Shown here: positions 8,701 through 22,400 of the stretch, in pieces
How positions within the stretch are numbered: position 1 is the stretch's first letter
How the letters are laid out: each line of letters starts with the position of its first letter
Notes under the pieces: generated by a model
What the model was told of the DNA's origin: nothing
Database searches by the model: none
The model's input: only the letters and a program-made list of their open reading frames with translations
Position numbers and translations under genes: made by a program
NCBI GenBank assembly: GCA_900128565.1
Contig: LT635947.1
Location: 1-32,827 of the forward strand
Length of the DNA stretch: 32,827 bases
Source: Stramenopiles sp. TOSAG23-6
Taxonomy: Eukaryota; Sar
Reading direction: 5' to 3'

Positions 8701-10471
8701 GCGCTTCAATAGGTAATGTTAATGCGGTTACGGTATTATTTGATTCTCGACAATTGTATTTTTCCTGGTCTATGCGAAGGCCGTGTGTAGCGCCATCAGG
8801 TCTATTACCATTACAATCATCCGCATATTCAAAGTATTTTGCGTTGAAATATTCATCAGTATACAAAGCTTGAAACTTAGTTGTCGATGGACATTCATAA
8901 GCGCTCGCTTTTGACCCACCAGGGTCGTTTTTCTGGGCAAGAGCAGCAGCTGTACAATCTTTACTCCAAGAACCTTGCCAATACTCTATACTGCCTCCAA
9001 GATGAGCGTAGTACGATGCAGGACATTCGCATCGGCTCCGGTCACCTCCAATTTGTTCCCCAGTCACAAGCTTGACTGAGTTCCAAACGGGGCACTCTAA
9101 AGCTTGGAATTGACCAGCAGCACAAAATTCAATACCTTTGCATTTTACTTTACTAGCAGATGTCATACAATAATAGCCAGCAGGACAGATACTTGGATTA
9201 CGCCAGCCAGCGGTACTATCTTCGAAGTCTGTACGCTTGCCACAGTAAGCACCTGGCTCAGTACATTCCATAACAGTTTTTGAATTCGGACAATAAGAAC
9301 CTTCTGGGCACAAAACCGGTTTTCCTGTCCCTGGAATACAACGATATGCTTCTCCGTGATATGTCTCGCCAGTTGCAATAATTCTGTTTGATGGAGACCG
9401 CATATGCGGAGACCAAGTACCCACTATTTTGTTTGTTTTCACAACTACTTTTGAATTATTTTCATCATCATTATTTGCATCATCATTACTTGCATCATCA
9501 CTACCTGCATCATCACTACCCGCATCATCATTTGACTCTATGCCATTTTCGCACTGACTCTGTGTTGTCCGGGCTTGATACCAAATACCAGCGTGCTTAT
9601 ATTTTCCAATAGGTAAATCTGCCTCGGTCCAAAGTAGAAGCTCGCAATCAATAACATTACGCGGAGAAGATATCCCTCGAACATTCCAAATACCTGAAAT
9701 ACTGCAATCTTTTATCTCGCGACCATGAATTTCACGCATTGCAGAATCATAGCATTTCTCATTTTTCCAAGTACCACCAATGGAACAAGTCGTTTCATCT
9801 CGACTACGATGGATGAATGTATAATTTCCGTGTCGCTCATCCTCCACGGCACAAAAACTTTCTCGAGTTAAAATAGTCATATGATCATTTGCATCAACAC
9901 ATACATCGATACCAACATGAATTGCCGGGCCAATATTTGAGCCAATCATACATCCATGAAAAGGAAAGTCACATGAGTACTTAAACTTGCCCTGTTCACA
10001 ATAGAAACCTTCTGGGCATAATACGGGCATTGAAGTACCTTCAGGGCAATACCAAGATGGAGGCTGAATCGGATGATCCTCTAAAACAAGATTTTTATCT
10101 TTGACTTGGTCTGCTGACGCATTTGGATCTAATACACAAGGTTTTTTGAACTCACCTTCTTCACAATAAAATCCCGCAGGGCATACTTCTGTTTTCGCCG
10201 CATTTTCACAAAAGTATCCTGCTGGACACTTTATAGGTGTAATCGTCTTTTCTGGACAAAACCAAGACACGGTTTCATTTTCAAGTTTAGTTTTTGTTTT
10301 TTTATTTGCCTCTTCATTATATATACAACTTTCTTTTACGTTTGAAGATTCACAAAAAAAACCCGCTGGACATTTCACTTGTTCAAACGAACCTGCGGGG
10401 CAATAAAATCCATTGTTTTCGCAACTTCTCACTTCCCTTGAGTTCTTACATCTGTTCCCAGCCTTGCACAC
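5735..10471 (-). CDS. Giant gene, exon 7: last repeats, multi-pass membrane domain, basic tail
   Basis: 1578 codons plus stop. It starts VCKAGNRC; the first Cys completes a CPxG...PxxCxxGxxC repeat split by intron copy 5. Cysteine repeats continue to about 8200, followed by the first membrane helix, a basic helical cytoplasmic-type loop (KLEEMRMKRKAAQLAKESRL), six more hydrophobic segments and a Lys/Arg/Ser tail ending in GLQDHMFF. An Asp/Ser/Asn repeat (SDDAGSDDASNDDANNDD) lies at about 9464-9535. TGA, TAA and TAG are all absent in frame over the whole length. Confidence 0.88.
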   Translation of the reverse strand: MCKAGNRCKNSREVRSCENNGFYCPAGSFEQVKCPAGFFCESSNVKESCIYNEEANKKTKTKLENETVSWFCPEKTITPIKCPAGYFCENAAKTEVCPAGFYCEEGEFKKPCVLDPNASADQVKDKNLVLEDHPIQPPSWYCPEGTSMPVLCPEGFYCEQGKFKYSCDFPFHGCMIGSNIGPAIHVGIDVCVDANDHMTILTRESFCAVEDERHGNYTFIHRSRDETTCSIGGTWKNEKCYDSAMREIHGREIKDCSISGIWNVRGISSPRNVIDCELLLWTEADLPIGKYKHAGIWYQARTTQSQCENGIESNDDAGSDDAGSDDASNDDANNDDENNSKVVVKTNKIVGTWSPHMRSPSNRIIATGETYHGEAYRCIPGTGKPVLCPEGSYCPNSKTVMECTEPGAYCGKRTDFEDSTAGWRNPSICPAGYYCMTSASKVKCKGIEFCAAGQFQALECPVWNSVKLVTGEQIGGDRSRCECPASYYAHLGGSIEYWQGSWSKDCTAAALAQKNDPGGSKASAYECPSTTKFQALYTDEYFNAKYFEYADDCNGNRPDGATHGLRIDQEKYNCRESNNTVTALTLPIEALVGKDTWAQKCQPCPPGARCDKFGLALQTNAVNRRIHIVPCNGNPYINGSCSETNSVNERVVGYWQDPELLVQHPDWFCPKEITDDCNDDPCSSCKCASDPLSQKAYRDCTLRECLTPDNCEAGPIRANSTSNWQNCREGHMGILCALCMQGWALQSDGKHCTKCQNENQESTGNTKGMIILCILLGFFSYFVSICVMVSKADKGYYADGYLEKLEATRNKIRKAALRSVSIKSISSMTKGINTNDIETPNIIWTSQTMHTESYQAKLEEMRMKRKAAQLAKESRLRHTLARKSMGSRKDRLTLIRALHEEQKKSVLTKEEILKRKRLHSVDDKHGLLGQYWAELGATVKLVLSYTQVLSQMQYASGEEYPENYTAFIESFHVINFDIMRFAAYVSPCDFSSDFATKFYAYMMVMPLIFFVILLALKTAHGLKNLSGNTVKFTKASATMNAKRLLILVMFCIYPSFSVRCFRVFNCFEVNGSNYLVADLAVSCDDSQYRILSIVAISAIIVYVIGVPVIGFCILWPNRVWLIAEEAMGNEMHEVLLYNKDLRILHYRITKTYGSIFISYRHEVWWYEFVELIRKAMLTGMLAALPGGITRNAVAVVISVMFFVLCALVDPFRHLVDFHLQLILLFAIFCSFYSNLLISANAFRRKNEQTQLGLFLIGGNCFLLIWCGLVLSKRLPWIRVVLIRAQEMLQSKTKKKKEEDAGKKRNRFSKMISKASTVSEAAMAEISAGAIKRKETLAKRKALRKVVPVVDDPRVNDTTKKRSKRSSSSGKGDRRRKYRRRKSRSSSNKAGEDISKPTDQAGGDISSRKSRRSRRRKHRSSSNKAEGSTNLENASKSTDQAGGSISRRKSGISSRSGRKFRRRKSRSSTNNAGDSTKSKSRRRRSRQRKNRGSNLDTSESNAKDKGIIEETKKSIDAGPPPDEILDDNVVNDLKLEKITEDTKEKVDKTVWSGMDEKAKEEYYSSSEPDTTGLQDHMFF

Positions 10472-13400
10472 ATGTATTTTGGAAAAATATTTCAAAAAAA
10501 ATCTAAAAAAAATGTTAGGTACAAAATTTCGTATGAAAAAAAATCAAAATTGAAAAAAAAATAAAACATACATCTGGTGCACCTGAACCGGTCGGACAAT
10601 ATCTAGCAAATGCATCGACAGACCATATTCCGATTTCTCCATCTGGTGAAGACTCGCAACTCTCCGGAGTGGGTCTATCAATTGTCAAATCGACACCTTC
10701 TACAAGACATCTTCCAAGTTTGGGTTGAAGATTTTCAGATAGGAAAATATTCCTTTTTCTTTCACCAATCATAATATACTCTGCATCTTCAATCTCAAGA
10801 CATGCTCGTCTATCAACGTCTGAAGATAATATAGTACCATCAGACTGTTGACAGACTCCATAAAAATGATTGTCGTAGGGAAAGTCACAAGAGTATTTAT
10901 ACTTTCCTTCTTTACAGTAATATCCCTCAGGACATCTATTTACTCTCATTTTTTCTTTCGTCCTGTATTGCCCATGATGCCATGCACATTCATAATCCCC
11001 CCTGAATTTAGGATTCCATTTTGCACCAATTTCTTTACACAAAGCTTTGTCTGTAACATCACGAATTACACCTTGGCGGTTTATACATGTGCCAGTGTCT
11101 TTAACGTGCCAATTGCCACCAGCAGATGTACAGGAATATTGATCTGTTTTCTCTTTCATTAATGATTGTGCATCCGATGCCACACAGACATCTATATTTG
11201 CGATATCTTCGCCATCAATGATACAATATTCGAATTCTTCATATAATGAAATATCACCTGTAGCAGGAGGACAAAACCATGCAATAGCATTTGAATTTTC
11301 AAGTAAATTACTGTCCATCTGACCCGTAACTGGATCCACTTTAAAAACACAACTTTTCGGAAATGCCCCATCAACACAATAAAATCCACTTGGACAAAGC
11401 ACTTTTGAGTGTGCGCCAGGGCATACATGTGACTCTGGACAAGTTTTAGGAAATACTGTGCCTTCAGGGCAGTAATACTGCTTATCTTCTGCGATGTTTT
11501 CTTGATCTACTTGAGAATCCCAAATACATATTTTTTTTTCCGATGCATTTGAACAATAATACCCAGCAGGGCATATTTTAGGACTATATGAACCTTCTTC
11601 GCAGTAATTAGCATGTCCATCACCCCCACAGGATCTCAGTACACTAGATTTCGGACAGTAAGAGCCCTTTGGGCATATTTTGGGTACCAACGATCCTTCT
11701 GGGCAGTACGGCGCTTTTGGCTCTGCCGTCCAGGTTCCGACACCCGCTGGATTTTTTGGATCTTCGCAAAGCATTGGTGTACCCCTTACATTAGTAACAT
11801 CTGTTCCATTAGCTAATTTACATCTACCAAGTCTAGTATTGGGATCGCTATCCATTTCATATTCCCAAACTCCACCAAACGCAACGCATGTTGACCAATT
11901 AGAAGCAATTGCACCTCGACACGCGCCATGAATATAAGGAAAATCGCAACTAAGCTTGACGTTTCCTTCTTTGCAGTAAAACCCTCCAGGGCAAATGGAC
12001 GGTGTAATTGTGCCTTCGCCACAGTAATGTTCTTTCCATGTACACGATTGATTTTTTTTACACTCTACATCAGATGTAATACTCGTACACGCCGAATTTC
12101 CTTCACAATGAACAAGATTCATATCAATATCATCACTGTTGTACTTACACGTTGCCTTATGCTTGTTTCTGGCACAATAAAATCCAATAGGACAAGGAAG
12201 TTTTACTTTTGCATCTTTACAATAAAATCCTTCTTCACATGATGTAGGATAAGACGAATTAGATGGACAATACCAACTTTCTGATGGGGAATCAATTAAA
12301 TTGTCTTCAATGTCTGGATTCCACACACAAGATTTCTTTAAAGATGCTAGTTCACAATAGTAACCTGCTTCACAATTGAGTGCTCTTCTTGAACCCGCAG
12401 GACAGTATAGTCCAATACCCGAATCGCATTGCCGTCTCTCATGAGATGACCGACAGAAATAACCCGCAGGACAGAGTGACATACTTTTTGATCCTTTTTT
12501 GCAATAGTATGCATCCATTTCAACACCAGTATTAGCAGCAGGATACCAAACACCAGAGGGTCCATCGCGAATGCGGCTATATGATATAACCCCTACTCTT
12601 TCTTTTAATGGACAACTAGACTCTGACATTTGTGTCCGCAAATTACATGGGTGTTCACCTTCAGCAGAGAACTTCAACTGGCGATCAAACCCAACACATT
12701 TTATATCTTTATCGCATTCTGACTGACAAAATTGCACTGTGCCATTGATGGTTTCAGACTTACATGTTGACATATTTAGAATGGTGTGTCCAAAATTATC
12801 CATACTCCTGTACGTATTATTTACCCATGTACCGCGGGCACCAACACATCCTTCTTTGCCGCTACCTTTTGAATGCCAGTAATTATTTTCACCAACACAC
12901 AATTTTTTATTTAATGAATTAGTGGAAGAAACATGGTCTGAAAATGTTACGCATGTATTAAGATCCGTAATATCTTCATCACCAATCATACATTTTCCTA
13001 CACCCCAAACACACTGCATTTCAGTCGTGCGTGACGATATTATTTCTAATTTCGATGCACTCAAACAAAATTCCGGATCACATGAAATTTTCTCAGCCCC
13101 ATCTTTACAATAATATCCCGCCGGACATTCATCAGGTGTAGAATTCCCTCCAGGACAAAAGGAAGCATCGTCTTTGCATGCATTTTGATTTCCGTTGCCC
13201 TCTCCGCTGGAGCTGCTGTAATGGCATAAATTTTGTTTTTGTATGTTAATTTCAGATTCATCGATAATGTCAGAGTCCCATTCACAACTTCTCTTAGAAA
13301 CTGAGTCTAAGCAGTAGTAACCTCTTGGACATGGCTCATTCAAAATGGACCCTTCAGGACAGTATTCGCCCGGTTGGCATTGCTCTTTGATTGTAGAATG

Positions 13401-16400
13401 TGAACAATACATTCCTGCTGGACAAGGCAACGGTAATTTCGTACCACTTGGGCAGAAAAATGCAATTTCTGACCCGTCTGATTTCCTTTTGATACTCCAC
13501 ACAAACCTTTGTATGTCATCTCCTTCGTTTTCTTCTTCGTTTTCTTCTTCGTTTTCTGCGTCATTTGCTGATTCACATGCAGTCTTTGACGGGTACGTAT
13601 CTGTAACATCAACTAGCGTACCACTAGATACTTCACGTGTGCATTTTCCTATTGGTGAATTTGGGTGTATCATTTCTTCCCATATCGCGTTCACTGCATT
13701 ACTGCTAGATTCGCTAAACGCAATGGCCTTACATCCCTCTTCATCACTAGCTTTTTCATGCCATTTACCCTTTCTAGCTTCACATGTTGCCTTATCATTG
13801 CTGTCGGTCAAAATACTTAAACGTTTAACTGCACTGGTTGTACCATCTGCATCCTCAACTTGTTCTGTTATCTCAATGATGCATGCATTAAGCATGGAAA
13901 TATTTATTTCGCCAATCATGCATGCGTGATGATACGGATAATCACATGGATATTTAATATTGTCGTTGCAATAAAACCCGGGAGGACAAAGTTTAGGCTC
14001 ACTTAGGCCAGGGTGATTTTTTTCGATTACAGATTGGTCCACACGACAGTAAAATGCTGGAAGAATTTTTGATTGACTAGAATCATCATTATTTTTCCAC
14101 TCTAGATTCGGATCTTTATCGTCAGGGTCATATGTGCAACTCTTTGGGGCAATATTTTCTTCGCAATAATATCCAGAAGGACATGTCTTTTTAATCTTTG
14201 CTAATATGCACTGAAATCCTGCAGGGCATTTTATTGGACTTTCAGTTCCTTCTGGGCAATACCATTTGAGTTCCTGGGGCGCGATTTCGAGATCTGGGTT
14301 TTCGAGATTTTTATCTGGATTAGCATCGTCCCAAATGCAGGAATTTGAAGAACCAGATGTTAAACAATAACTACCCTCACTACACAAACTTTCTTCCCTC
14401 GAACCACTTGGGCAATATTTAGCTCTATTCGCAACACTTATGCAAGGTTTTTTTTCAGATGGAGTTGGACAGTAATGTTCTGCTGGGCAATATTCGCTTT
14501 TTTGAGAATTAGCAGGGCAATATAAAGCCTTTTCTGTATCATTACTACATGCAATCTGTAATTTTCCTTCTTGGCAATAGTGTCCAATTTCACATTGTTG
14601 AGGAGCACTGCTTCCCTCCTTACAGAACCAGGCATTCAGACCTACACGATCCTCATCTGGTCCCTTCAGCAATATATCGTCATCTGACTCATTATAAATA
14701 CACTCCTTTGGGGGTAACCCACGAGCACAATAAAAACCAAGCGGACAGTCCCTTTCAAACATTGCACCAATGCATGTAGAGCCCGCTGGACATGGTTTTG
14801 GTATGGTACTACCTTCCTCACAAAGCCAACTATAAGAAACGCTTTTCAAATTCTGTTCACACGTCATTTTGTTTACAGCTGAACTAGAACAATAAGTATT
14901 GTCCCATACACACGAATTCATCTCACTCGGAGAACGACAATACATTCCCGCTGGACAAGATGTTTGTATTTTTGAGCCTTTTGGGCAATATGCCCCAATA
15001 TCTGAACACAACATTCTTTCTGTAGAGGAGTTACACGCGTACCCAGCAGGACATATACCCCACGTTGATGAACCAGTGGGACAATATGGTGCCGTACTAT
15101 CATTTATGTGTTCTTGAATTCCATTTGGATCGTAATACCATCTAGTCCCATATTTAAATTCAAGACCACGATCTGTTATTGTTTTATCACAGCTTTCTTT
15201 AGTCTTAAAAAGAGAAAAAAACTTTCCATTGACAAAACACCCTTCAAACGGCCCATCACATCTATATTTGAACTTTCCTCTTTTACAATAATACCCAGTC
15301 GGGCACTCCGCTGGAGTTTTATTGCGCCCTGCGCAATACCACCCAGTTTGATCGTCAAAAAGTCGATTTTTTTGCTGGCTAGCTTTTATTCCACCCATTG
15401 AAGCAATTTGTTTATTCCACACACATTGATCTTTCATCGACGCTTCCCAGCAGTAATATCCGGGTGGGCAGTCCCCCGGTGCTCTAGAACCTTCTTCGCA
15501 GTAATCACCATCGGTGTCACAAGAAAGTTTTGAGGCACTATGAGGACAATAAAATCCTTTTTCGCAAACCCTTGGCGATGAAGATTTTTTTCCACAATAA
15601 AAAGCGGTTGTAGTATCGGTTTCGTCAAATGGTGAATTTTCATCAGGGTTTTCCACCACATCAAATGGACAATTGATGGGATCGTCAGGATTTCTTCCAA
15701 GATTTGCATAATACTGTCCTTCAGGGCATTTACTTTCTGAAATACCATGTAAAATAGTTCCCTTATCTCGACTGACACAAACACTGAGGACAGATATATT
15801 CACTGGTGGAATCCATTCTACTGTGGCATTTGGATGATTTTTTGCTAACATGGAACAACTAGTCTCGGTCATTCCTCCTCGAATTGCAATCTTACATGTG
15901 CCGTTTGCTACTGTTGTAAAAAGCATGTCGCCCTGATCTATGCATATTTCTTCATCCTCTGATAAAGGAACTTGTATCCGTCCCATAAGTAGACAAGCAC
16001 CAGGAAGGATACATGCTTTGTCATACGGAGCGTCGCATGGATACATATACCTTCCTCCTCTGCAATAGAAACCTTCAGGACATACTGAGGCAACAGAGTT
16101 TCCTGGGGCGCAGTAATCACCCGGTGCTTCACACCGTTTGGGGTTAATTCTGCCATCAGGGGTATCAGGACACTTAAATCCTAACGGACACTTAAGACAA
16201 TATTCCGCATTGATTTTATCTTTGTTAAAATACCCTTGTTCGCATGATACACAAATATTGTTTTGTACAAAAGTACCACTCCCACACACTACAATTGTTT
16301 CCCCTTTACTATATTCACCGTCGAGATCATTCGTTTTATCACCAATTAAACCATTTGTTGCACGAATCTTTATTTGGAATCTACCCGCAGTTTTTATTTC

Positions 16401-19400
16401 CTTTTGAGAAGACTCAAATATTTCGTCACGTTTGCAACCAACAATGGAAGTAAGCGTACTAGAAACGACGCCATCGATGACTTCATAAGCCTCTAGTATT
16501 TCTTCTTCTGGTTCGCTACCAACTGCTAGTTTAAATTTTGTTATACCGCGACCACCATCATCAGGGCATTGGAAACGAATTCTTATATATGTTTTGTCGT
16601 CTCGTCGCGTAAGTGAGACCGCCTTCTCCTCCCCCTTCTGTCCGTCACCACCACCGCCCTCGCCGCCACCGCCCTCACCGTCGCCCTGACTGTCTCCGTC
16701 AGTGTCTTCGTAAACTCCGTAAAAAAGTGCAACAGCACGTGGGGGTTGTAAATTCATTGTGACTTTTAAAGCACCAGAGTAATATGCTTGTGAATCATCA
16801 CCATCGTCTATTTTGTAATCATTTATTGGCTTTACTCGTACCTCAATACCGGTTTTATCTTCCATATTTCGGATAATTTGAATCCCGCTAGTGCTATGAA
16901 TGCATTCATCGCCCTCCCATGTGCCACTGGCATTAAGGCACCCTTCTTCACCACTACCTTTTGAATGCCAGTAATAATCACTATCGTCATCATCAGTACA
17001 CTTGTCTTCCTCTTTATTACTAATCTCAGGAGGTCGCAATTCTACGCATGTGTCGCCAATTTCCTCTGTACCAATCGTACATGTTGCTTCTGAATTGATT
17101 ACAACTGATCCCCATATGGCCCCGGCTTTAAGACACGCTTCTTCACCACCACCTTGTTGATAGAAGTAGAAATCAGGAGCACCACATGATTCTTCATCTT
17201 TTTTATCAGCATGAATCACGGGGTTTGGTAATAGTACGCATTGATTAAGATCAGTAATTTCTGTCTCGCCAATCATACATTTTCCTAGTGCGTTGTTACA
17301 TGCTTCCTTCCAACCATTGTCACCATTAAAATCCGTTGCGCCTTCAAAAGTATACGAAAAATGATATGTTAATACCCGATTGAGAGACAAGTCAAGACCA
17401 CTAACTTCAGGGGCTTTCACAACAAGGGTGTCACCAATTGCAACAATTTGCTCGGGCATAGCATTTCGTTTAGTAAAGTGTGATTTCCTTAAATATTCGC
17501 ATTTGTTTTCAAAAAATACAATAGTCCAATCATTTTGGTTTTCTGGGATTTCATTTAGCCCAATACAATTGTAGCAGTCTGATAACCCTGTTGGAGTTTC
17601 TTTTGTTTTGCATTCACGTGTTGTCCATGTATCTGCTTCCGACCTGGGTTTTGCAACTTCATGAAAAATTTCAATTTTTTTATCTCCATCTTCAAAGTAA
17701 TCATTTGAAAAACAAACATTATAGGTATTGTAATGAAATGTTTCTGCAGGAGTCACAACAAGTTTCGTAATTTTAGTAAAATCTTCAGAATACTCATTAT
17801 TTCTTGTCAAGTATTTTAATTTTTTTGTAGATTCTCCTAGACCAAGACTATCGTCATCATTTTTATTTTCATATGTAAGATCAGAGCAATTCTTTAATGT
17901 AAACACAATGGTTGGTAGGTTATACCAGTCTTCACTTAAGTTTTCGGGATCCTGATCGTTAACGGGCAAAAGATGCTCAACTTCAAACAATATTTCATAT
18001 TCACCTGGATTGCCGTCAGTAGGAATCATATTCCAGCTTTTTCGTGGCAATGGTACGGGTATACAAAATTGCTTCCCTAAGCCACCAATATACTGTCCTA
18101 CAGAGCAGACTTTACAATGTTTTTGAACATTATCAGAAGGATATACATTAGTACCTCGAGCAACAGTCGCAAACTCATCAGAGTATCGACCAGTGTCACA
18201 CGGCAAACATGCATTTTCATCTCTTCCAATATAAGGTAAATACCTCCCCTTGTCACACGCAATACAAGATTTTGAAGCTAATCCACTCTGCCACTTGCCT
18301 TTTGGACACTGAATGCAATTTTCCTCAAGACGTCTATTTTCATCTTCCTCCATATATCTTCCTCCTGGGCATGGTGTACAAACTGTTTGACCATGTGTGC
18401 TATATTTACCAAATCCACATTTTTGGCAGTCGTTATATTCATTGCAGTTTTCTTTCGAGAATCCTGTAATAGTATCATCAAGGTAAAATCCGGGATCACA
18501 TTGAACGCATTTGTCTTGACTGTCTACACCTTCGGCACTACTCCATCGTCCACCAGGACAAGTAATACACGCAGTAATTTCCCCTGGATTTTCACTATTT
18601 GGCTGTGAAGAATGATCGCTAGCATTACCATTACTTTGTAAATACGTTCCTGCGGGACATGACTTACAAATTGTTGGCGAGTTTGCGCCACCGAATTTTA
18701 TTTCTAGTCCTAATTGTTTTACATTTTCTGATCTGTTATCAGTATCATCCCATTTGTAATCCGAAAGCATATATGTACCACCCGGACACACAATACAGTC
18801 TGCCAACTCATCATGCATGACAGCAGTTGTACTATCCGTGAGGTAAGATCCTACAGGACAATTTATACAACTTATAACTTCCACGCCATCATCGTCAAAT
18901 TTCGTAGCCCTGAAACCCAGCTCCGTTGTTCCATCTGCTTCACCCCAATTTCTGGGTGAATCATTATATGTTCCGGGAGGACACGTGTAACATTCGCCAG
19001 GATTTGAAACTTTTCCATATCTTCCAGCGGGGCACACTTTGCAAACACTCAATTTTTCAAAATTTTTGCGTGTCGGATAACAATTTTCTGGACTTTCAAT
19101 TGGACAACGCTTTAACATACTGTTATCTGATGGACACGGAAAATCTTGCTGATTTGTATCTGGAACTGTAACTGTTGGTGTTTCTGTGCAATTTCCGGAA
19201 TTGATGATGGTAATATTCTCAACTTTACCATCAGGTACACTTACATTGTACGTAGCTTCAGGAATTGTATCGCAAGAATCAGCCTGGAAGTCTAAAGAGC
19301 CATTGGAATACCCCTCACCCGGCTTTTCAATGTATATAATAACCACTTGGTTATCAATGAGACTTGCTCTCAGCTGGGCTTTGTGGCCTTGTTTGCCGCA

Positions 19401-22400
19401 CTTTTCGTCCGTCTCTGTTAAATCATACCAATACCACTTTGAACCAAATAGACATTTTTTCTTACGATCTGTTTCTGGTTCATATGGGGATGCCACAGCA
19501 AATTTACCAAGTGAGCACAATCTACAGTCATACGTAGAATTCTCAAGTTGAATTCTTCTGTATCCCTGTGGGCATTCTAGATGCATGATATCCACAGTAG
19601 AAGGATTATCTTGGGATATTTCCAATATATCGTTATAAGTCCCTACAGGGCATAAAATACAATTTTCTACACTTGTATATCCTGGTGGGGCATTATTCTC
19701 ACCAATTCCTGGGGCATATTTACCCGCAGTACATAACTTACAGTCATTTTCTGATGTTGATCCATCGGTATCCAAATAGGTACCTGCATGGCATTTTATA
19801 CAGTCATCTTGTCTTGGTGCTCCTTCTATCCCACTATACCTGCCTTTATCACAATTTATACAATAAATTGAGCTGACGTGAACAGACACATCATTTACGC
19901 CATCAATGGTCTTGTTTTCTAAATATTTTCCTTTTCCACATGCATTACACGACGAGCTCTGTGTCTCTTCTACATACTGACCAGCTTCACAAATTTCACA
20001 CGGTATATCTGAGCTTTCCGAGTACATACCTATTTCACACCCAGTACATGATATTGCACCAGGAAGGTCATGAGTATTTGTTTCAAAACCAGCTTCGCAA
20101 GGAGTGCATTCTGTTTTCCCAGTAAGTTCCTGATACTCTCTTAGGACACAAAGGCTACATTGAGATTTTCCGACTTCATCGGCATAACTACCTGCTGCAC
20201 ATTGTTTGCATGTCTGACTTGCACCTGGAGAGTAAAAACCGACTTCACAAGCAGTACACGAAGTAGCACCACCAGGGTCTTCGGTGTCTGGATTTGTAGG
20301 ATACGTTTCTGTAATCCAACCAGGATTACACGTCTTACAGCTATCTGCGTATGCATGATTTGTATGATCGAGTGGTTCTATTAGGTCGATGTATTTACCA
20401 GGGGGGCATTTTGTACAAGTTTCTTTCGGATAATTTTCGCTATAATGCCCTAGAGGGCAAATGGCACAGGTAGATACTGTACCAGGTACCCATTTTTGGC
20501 CCGCAGAACAAGATTCGCACGCAGAATCCTTAGAAGCAGTTCCTGGGATGAATATTTGTGAAAATGTATCACACTCTTCCTTTGTTTTAAGATGTTTTGT
20601 ACACATGACGGAACCCCAATCACTAGTAAAGTGATTTGCTGGGCACTGGCGGCATTCACCAAAAGCATCGGAAGCATCCAAGAAACTAATCTCAACATAT
20701 CCATTTGGAAGAGTATTGCCTTCGCCAGAAAACACATACGACTTTTCCACTAAACCAAACTGCCCAATGAAACTGCTTCCTCCTTGTCCACCACGTTGTG
20801 CAGTGAAGCTATCTGGGTCTCCATTTACTTCGCCCGATATACCATAGTCACCACCGATCATACCACCGCCACCACCGCCACAATTCGTTCCTCCAGATCC
20901 ACCTCCCCCAAAACCACCACTTCGAAAAACTTTATCATCTTTCATAGCCCCTCTGCCTCCATTTATAAAGGACATTGGACAATTATCTGTTGCTGGATTA
21001 TCGGAAAATGCTGCGTTACATTCTGTTTTATTTCCCGTGCCATTTTCAATAAACCCCCCACCACCAGAGCCTCCACAGTCTCCTTCGTAACTTTGATTTA
21101 AATTTTCCACAAAGACTTCAAGATCTGTATTCGAACTGTCTACACTTCCCCCAAATAATTCCTCGCCAACTATGAGTGAGGTAATATCTGCTACATATAT
21201 TAAGCCTTCGGCTGTTTCAACAGGTTTCGATTGATCAAAAATGAGAGACTCTCCTGAAACGATTTTTAATACACCAACTGGGACATATGATTTAATTTCA
21301 TAACGAAAGACATATACCACATCACCAGCAGTAAATATTAGATCGGCTGATGTACCGGTGACCACCACTTCATTATCAGGGGATAGCGTGATATTTACAG
21401 AGTCAATCAACTCGTCACTACCATCTGTATACTTTACATGATATTTTACACTTCCCGAATTTTCAATAACATTGATTATTTTTGCATTTTGTTTCCGCAC
21501 CTGTATTGGAGAATAATAAACATATTTGACAACAACTCCTGTAGGTTTTATTGGTATTGCTATTGGTTCTCTGACACATTTACCACCCTCAATTACCTTG
21601 ATATCTTGAATAACCTGGTGGTCCACTTCTTCTGATATATCAAATGTATTGCCGTCTCTTGTACATTCGCCGCGATAGCCAATACGACATGTAGAAGTTC
21701 CAATGTTGGCGCCAAGAACACAACCACGATAGCAATCTTCTATAGTGTTTATTGTGCAATCAGTCTTATCTTGATAGAAAGATGTACAAAAGGCATCTTC
21801 ATTTGGTACTGTAGTATCCGGATTCAATAAAGCATTATTACAAAATTCTTTGCAGACAGTTTCATTTGTATAGATCTTCGGGTATTCCCTTTCAAGGTTC
21901 TCTCGGTATTCGCAAGCCTCGGAACACGAAACAAAGCCGGATATAGCACTATTACGTAAACAACAATGACCTTCACTTTCACATCGGCGAGGGCATTCGA
22001 CATGAGGATGTGTAGATGCTAAATCTGTTTGAAAGTCACATCCATACTTCACAGTAACAAATGCCTTTGGTGCTGTTTCACACATACAACCCCCGTTTGG
22101 ACACATAAATACAACCAAACCATTAATATAACCTTTTCCACCGTTTCCGTTTTTTAAGTCCACCTTGGTGACTGTTTTATACAAATATCTTTCTGCGCCA
22201 CCATTGGCAGCATTACTAATTGGTGCGCGACCATTTCCACCTTCAAACCCATTGTTAACATCACTGGGATCAGCATGACTGCCACCGGCCCCTCCAGCTA
22301 TCATGATAATATTTTCAATGGAAGGTAACATTTTTCTCTTACATGAAAAATAACAGAAACCATTCCAATCACCATGGGCATCCATGCGTTCAATATAGAT

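Noticed and set aside
10463-10571. Canonical GT-AG reading of intron copy 5 (AG ending at 10463)
   Set aside because: It keeps frame but deletes the conserved Cys of a CPxG...PxxCxxGxxC repeat. The equivalent AG choice in the DUF707 gene deletes a conserved block and in PIMT breaks the frame.
13345-13929. Long plus-strand open frame within the giant gene
   Set aside because: It is a shadow of the minus-strand cysteine-repeat coding sequence; composition follows the antisense of the real frame and no domain is visible. Other plus-strand frames between 5735 and 32827 are treated the same way.
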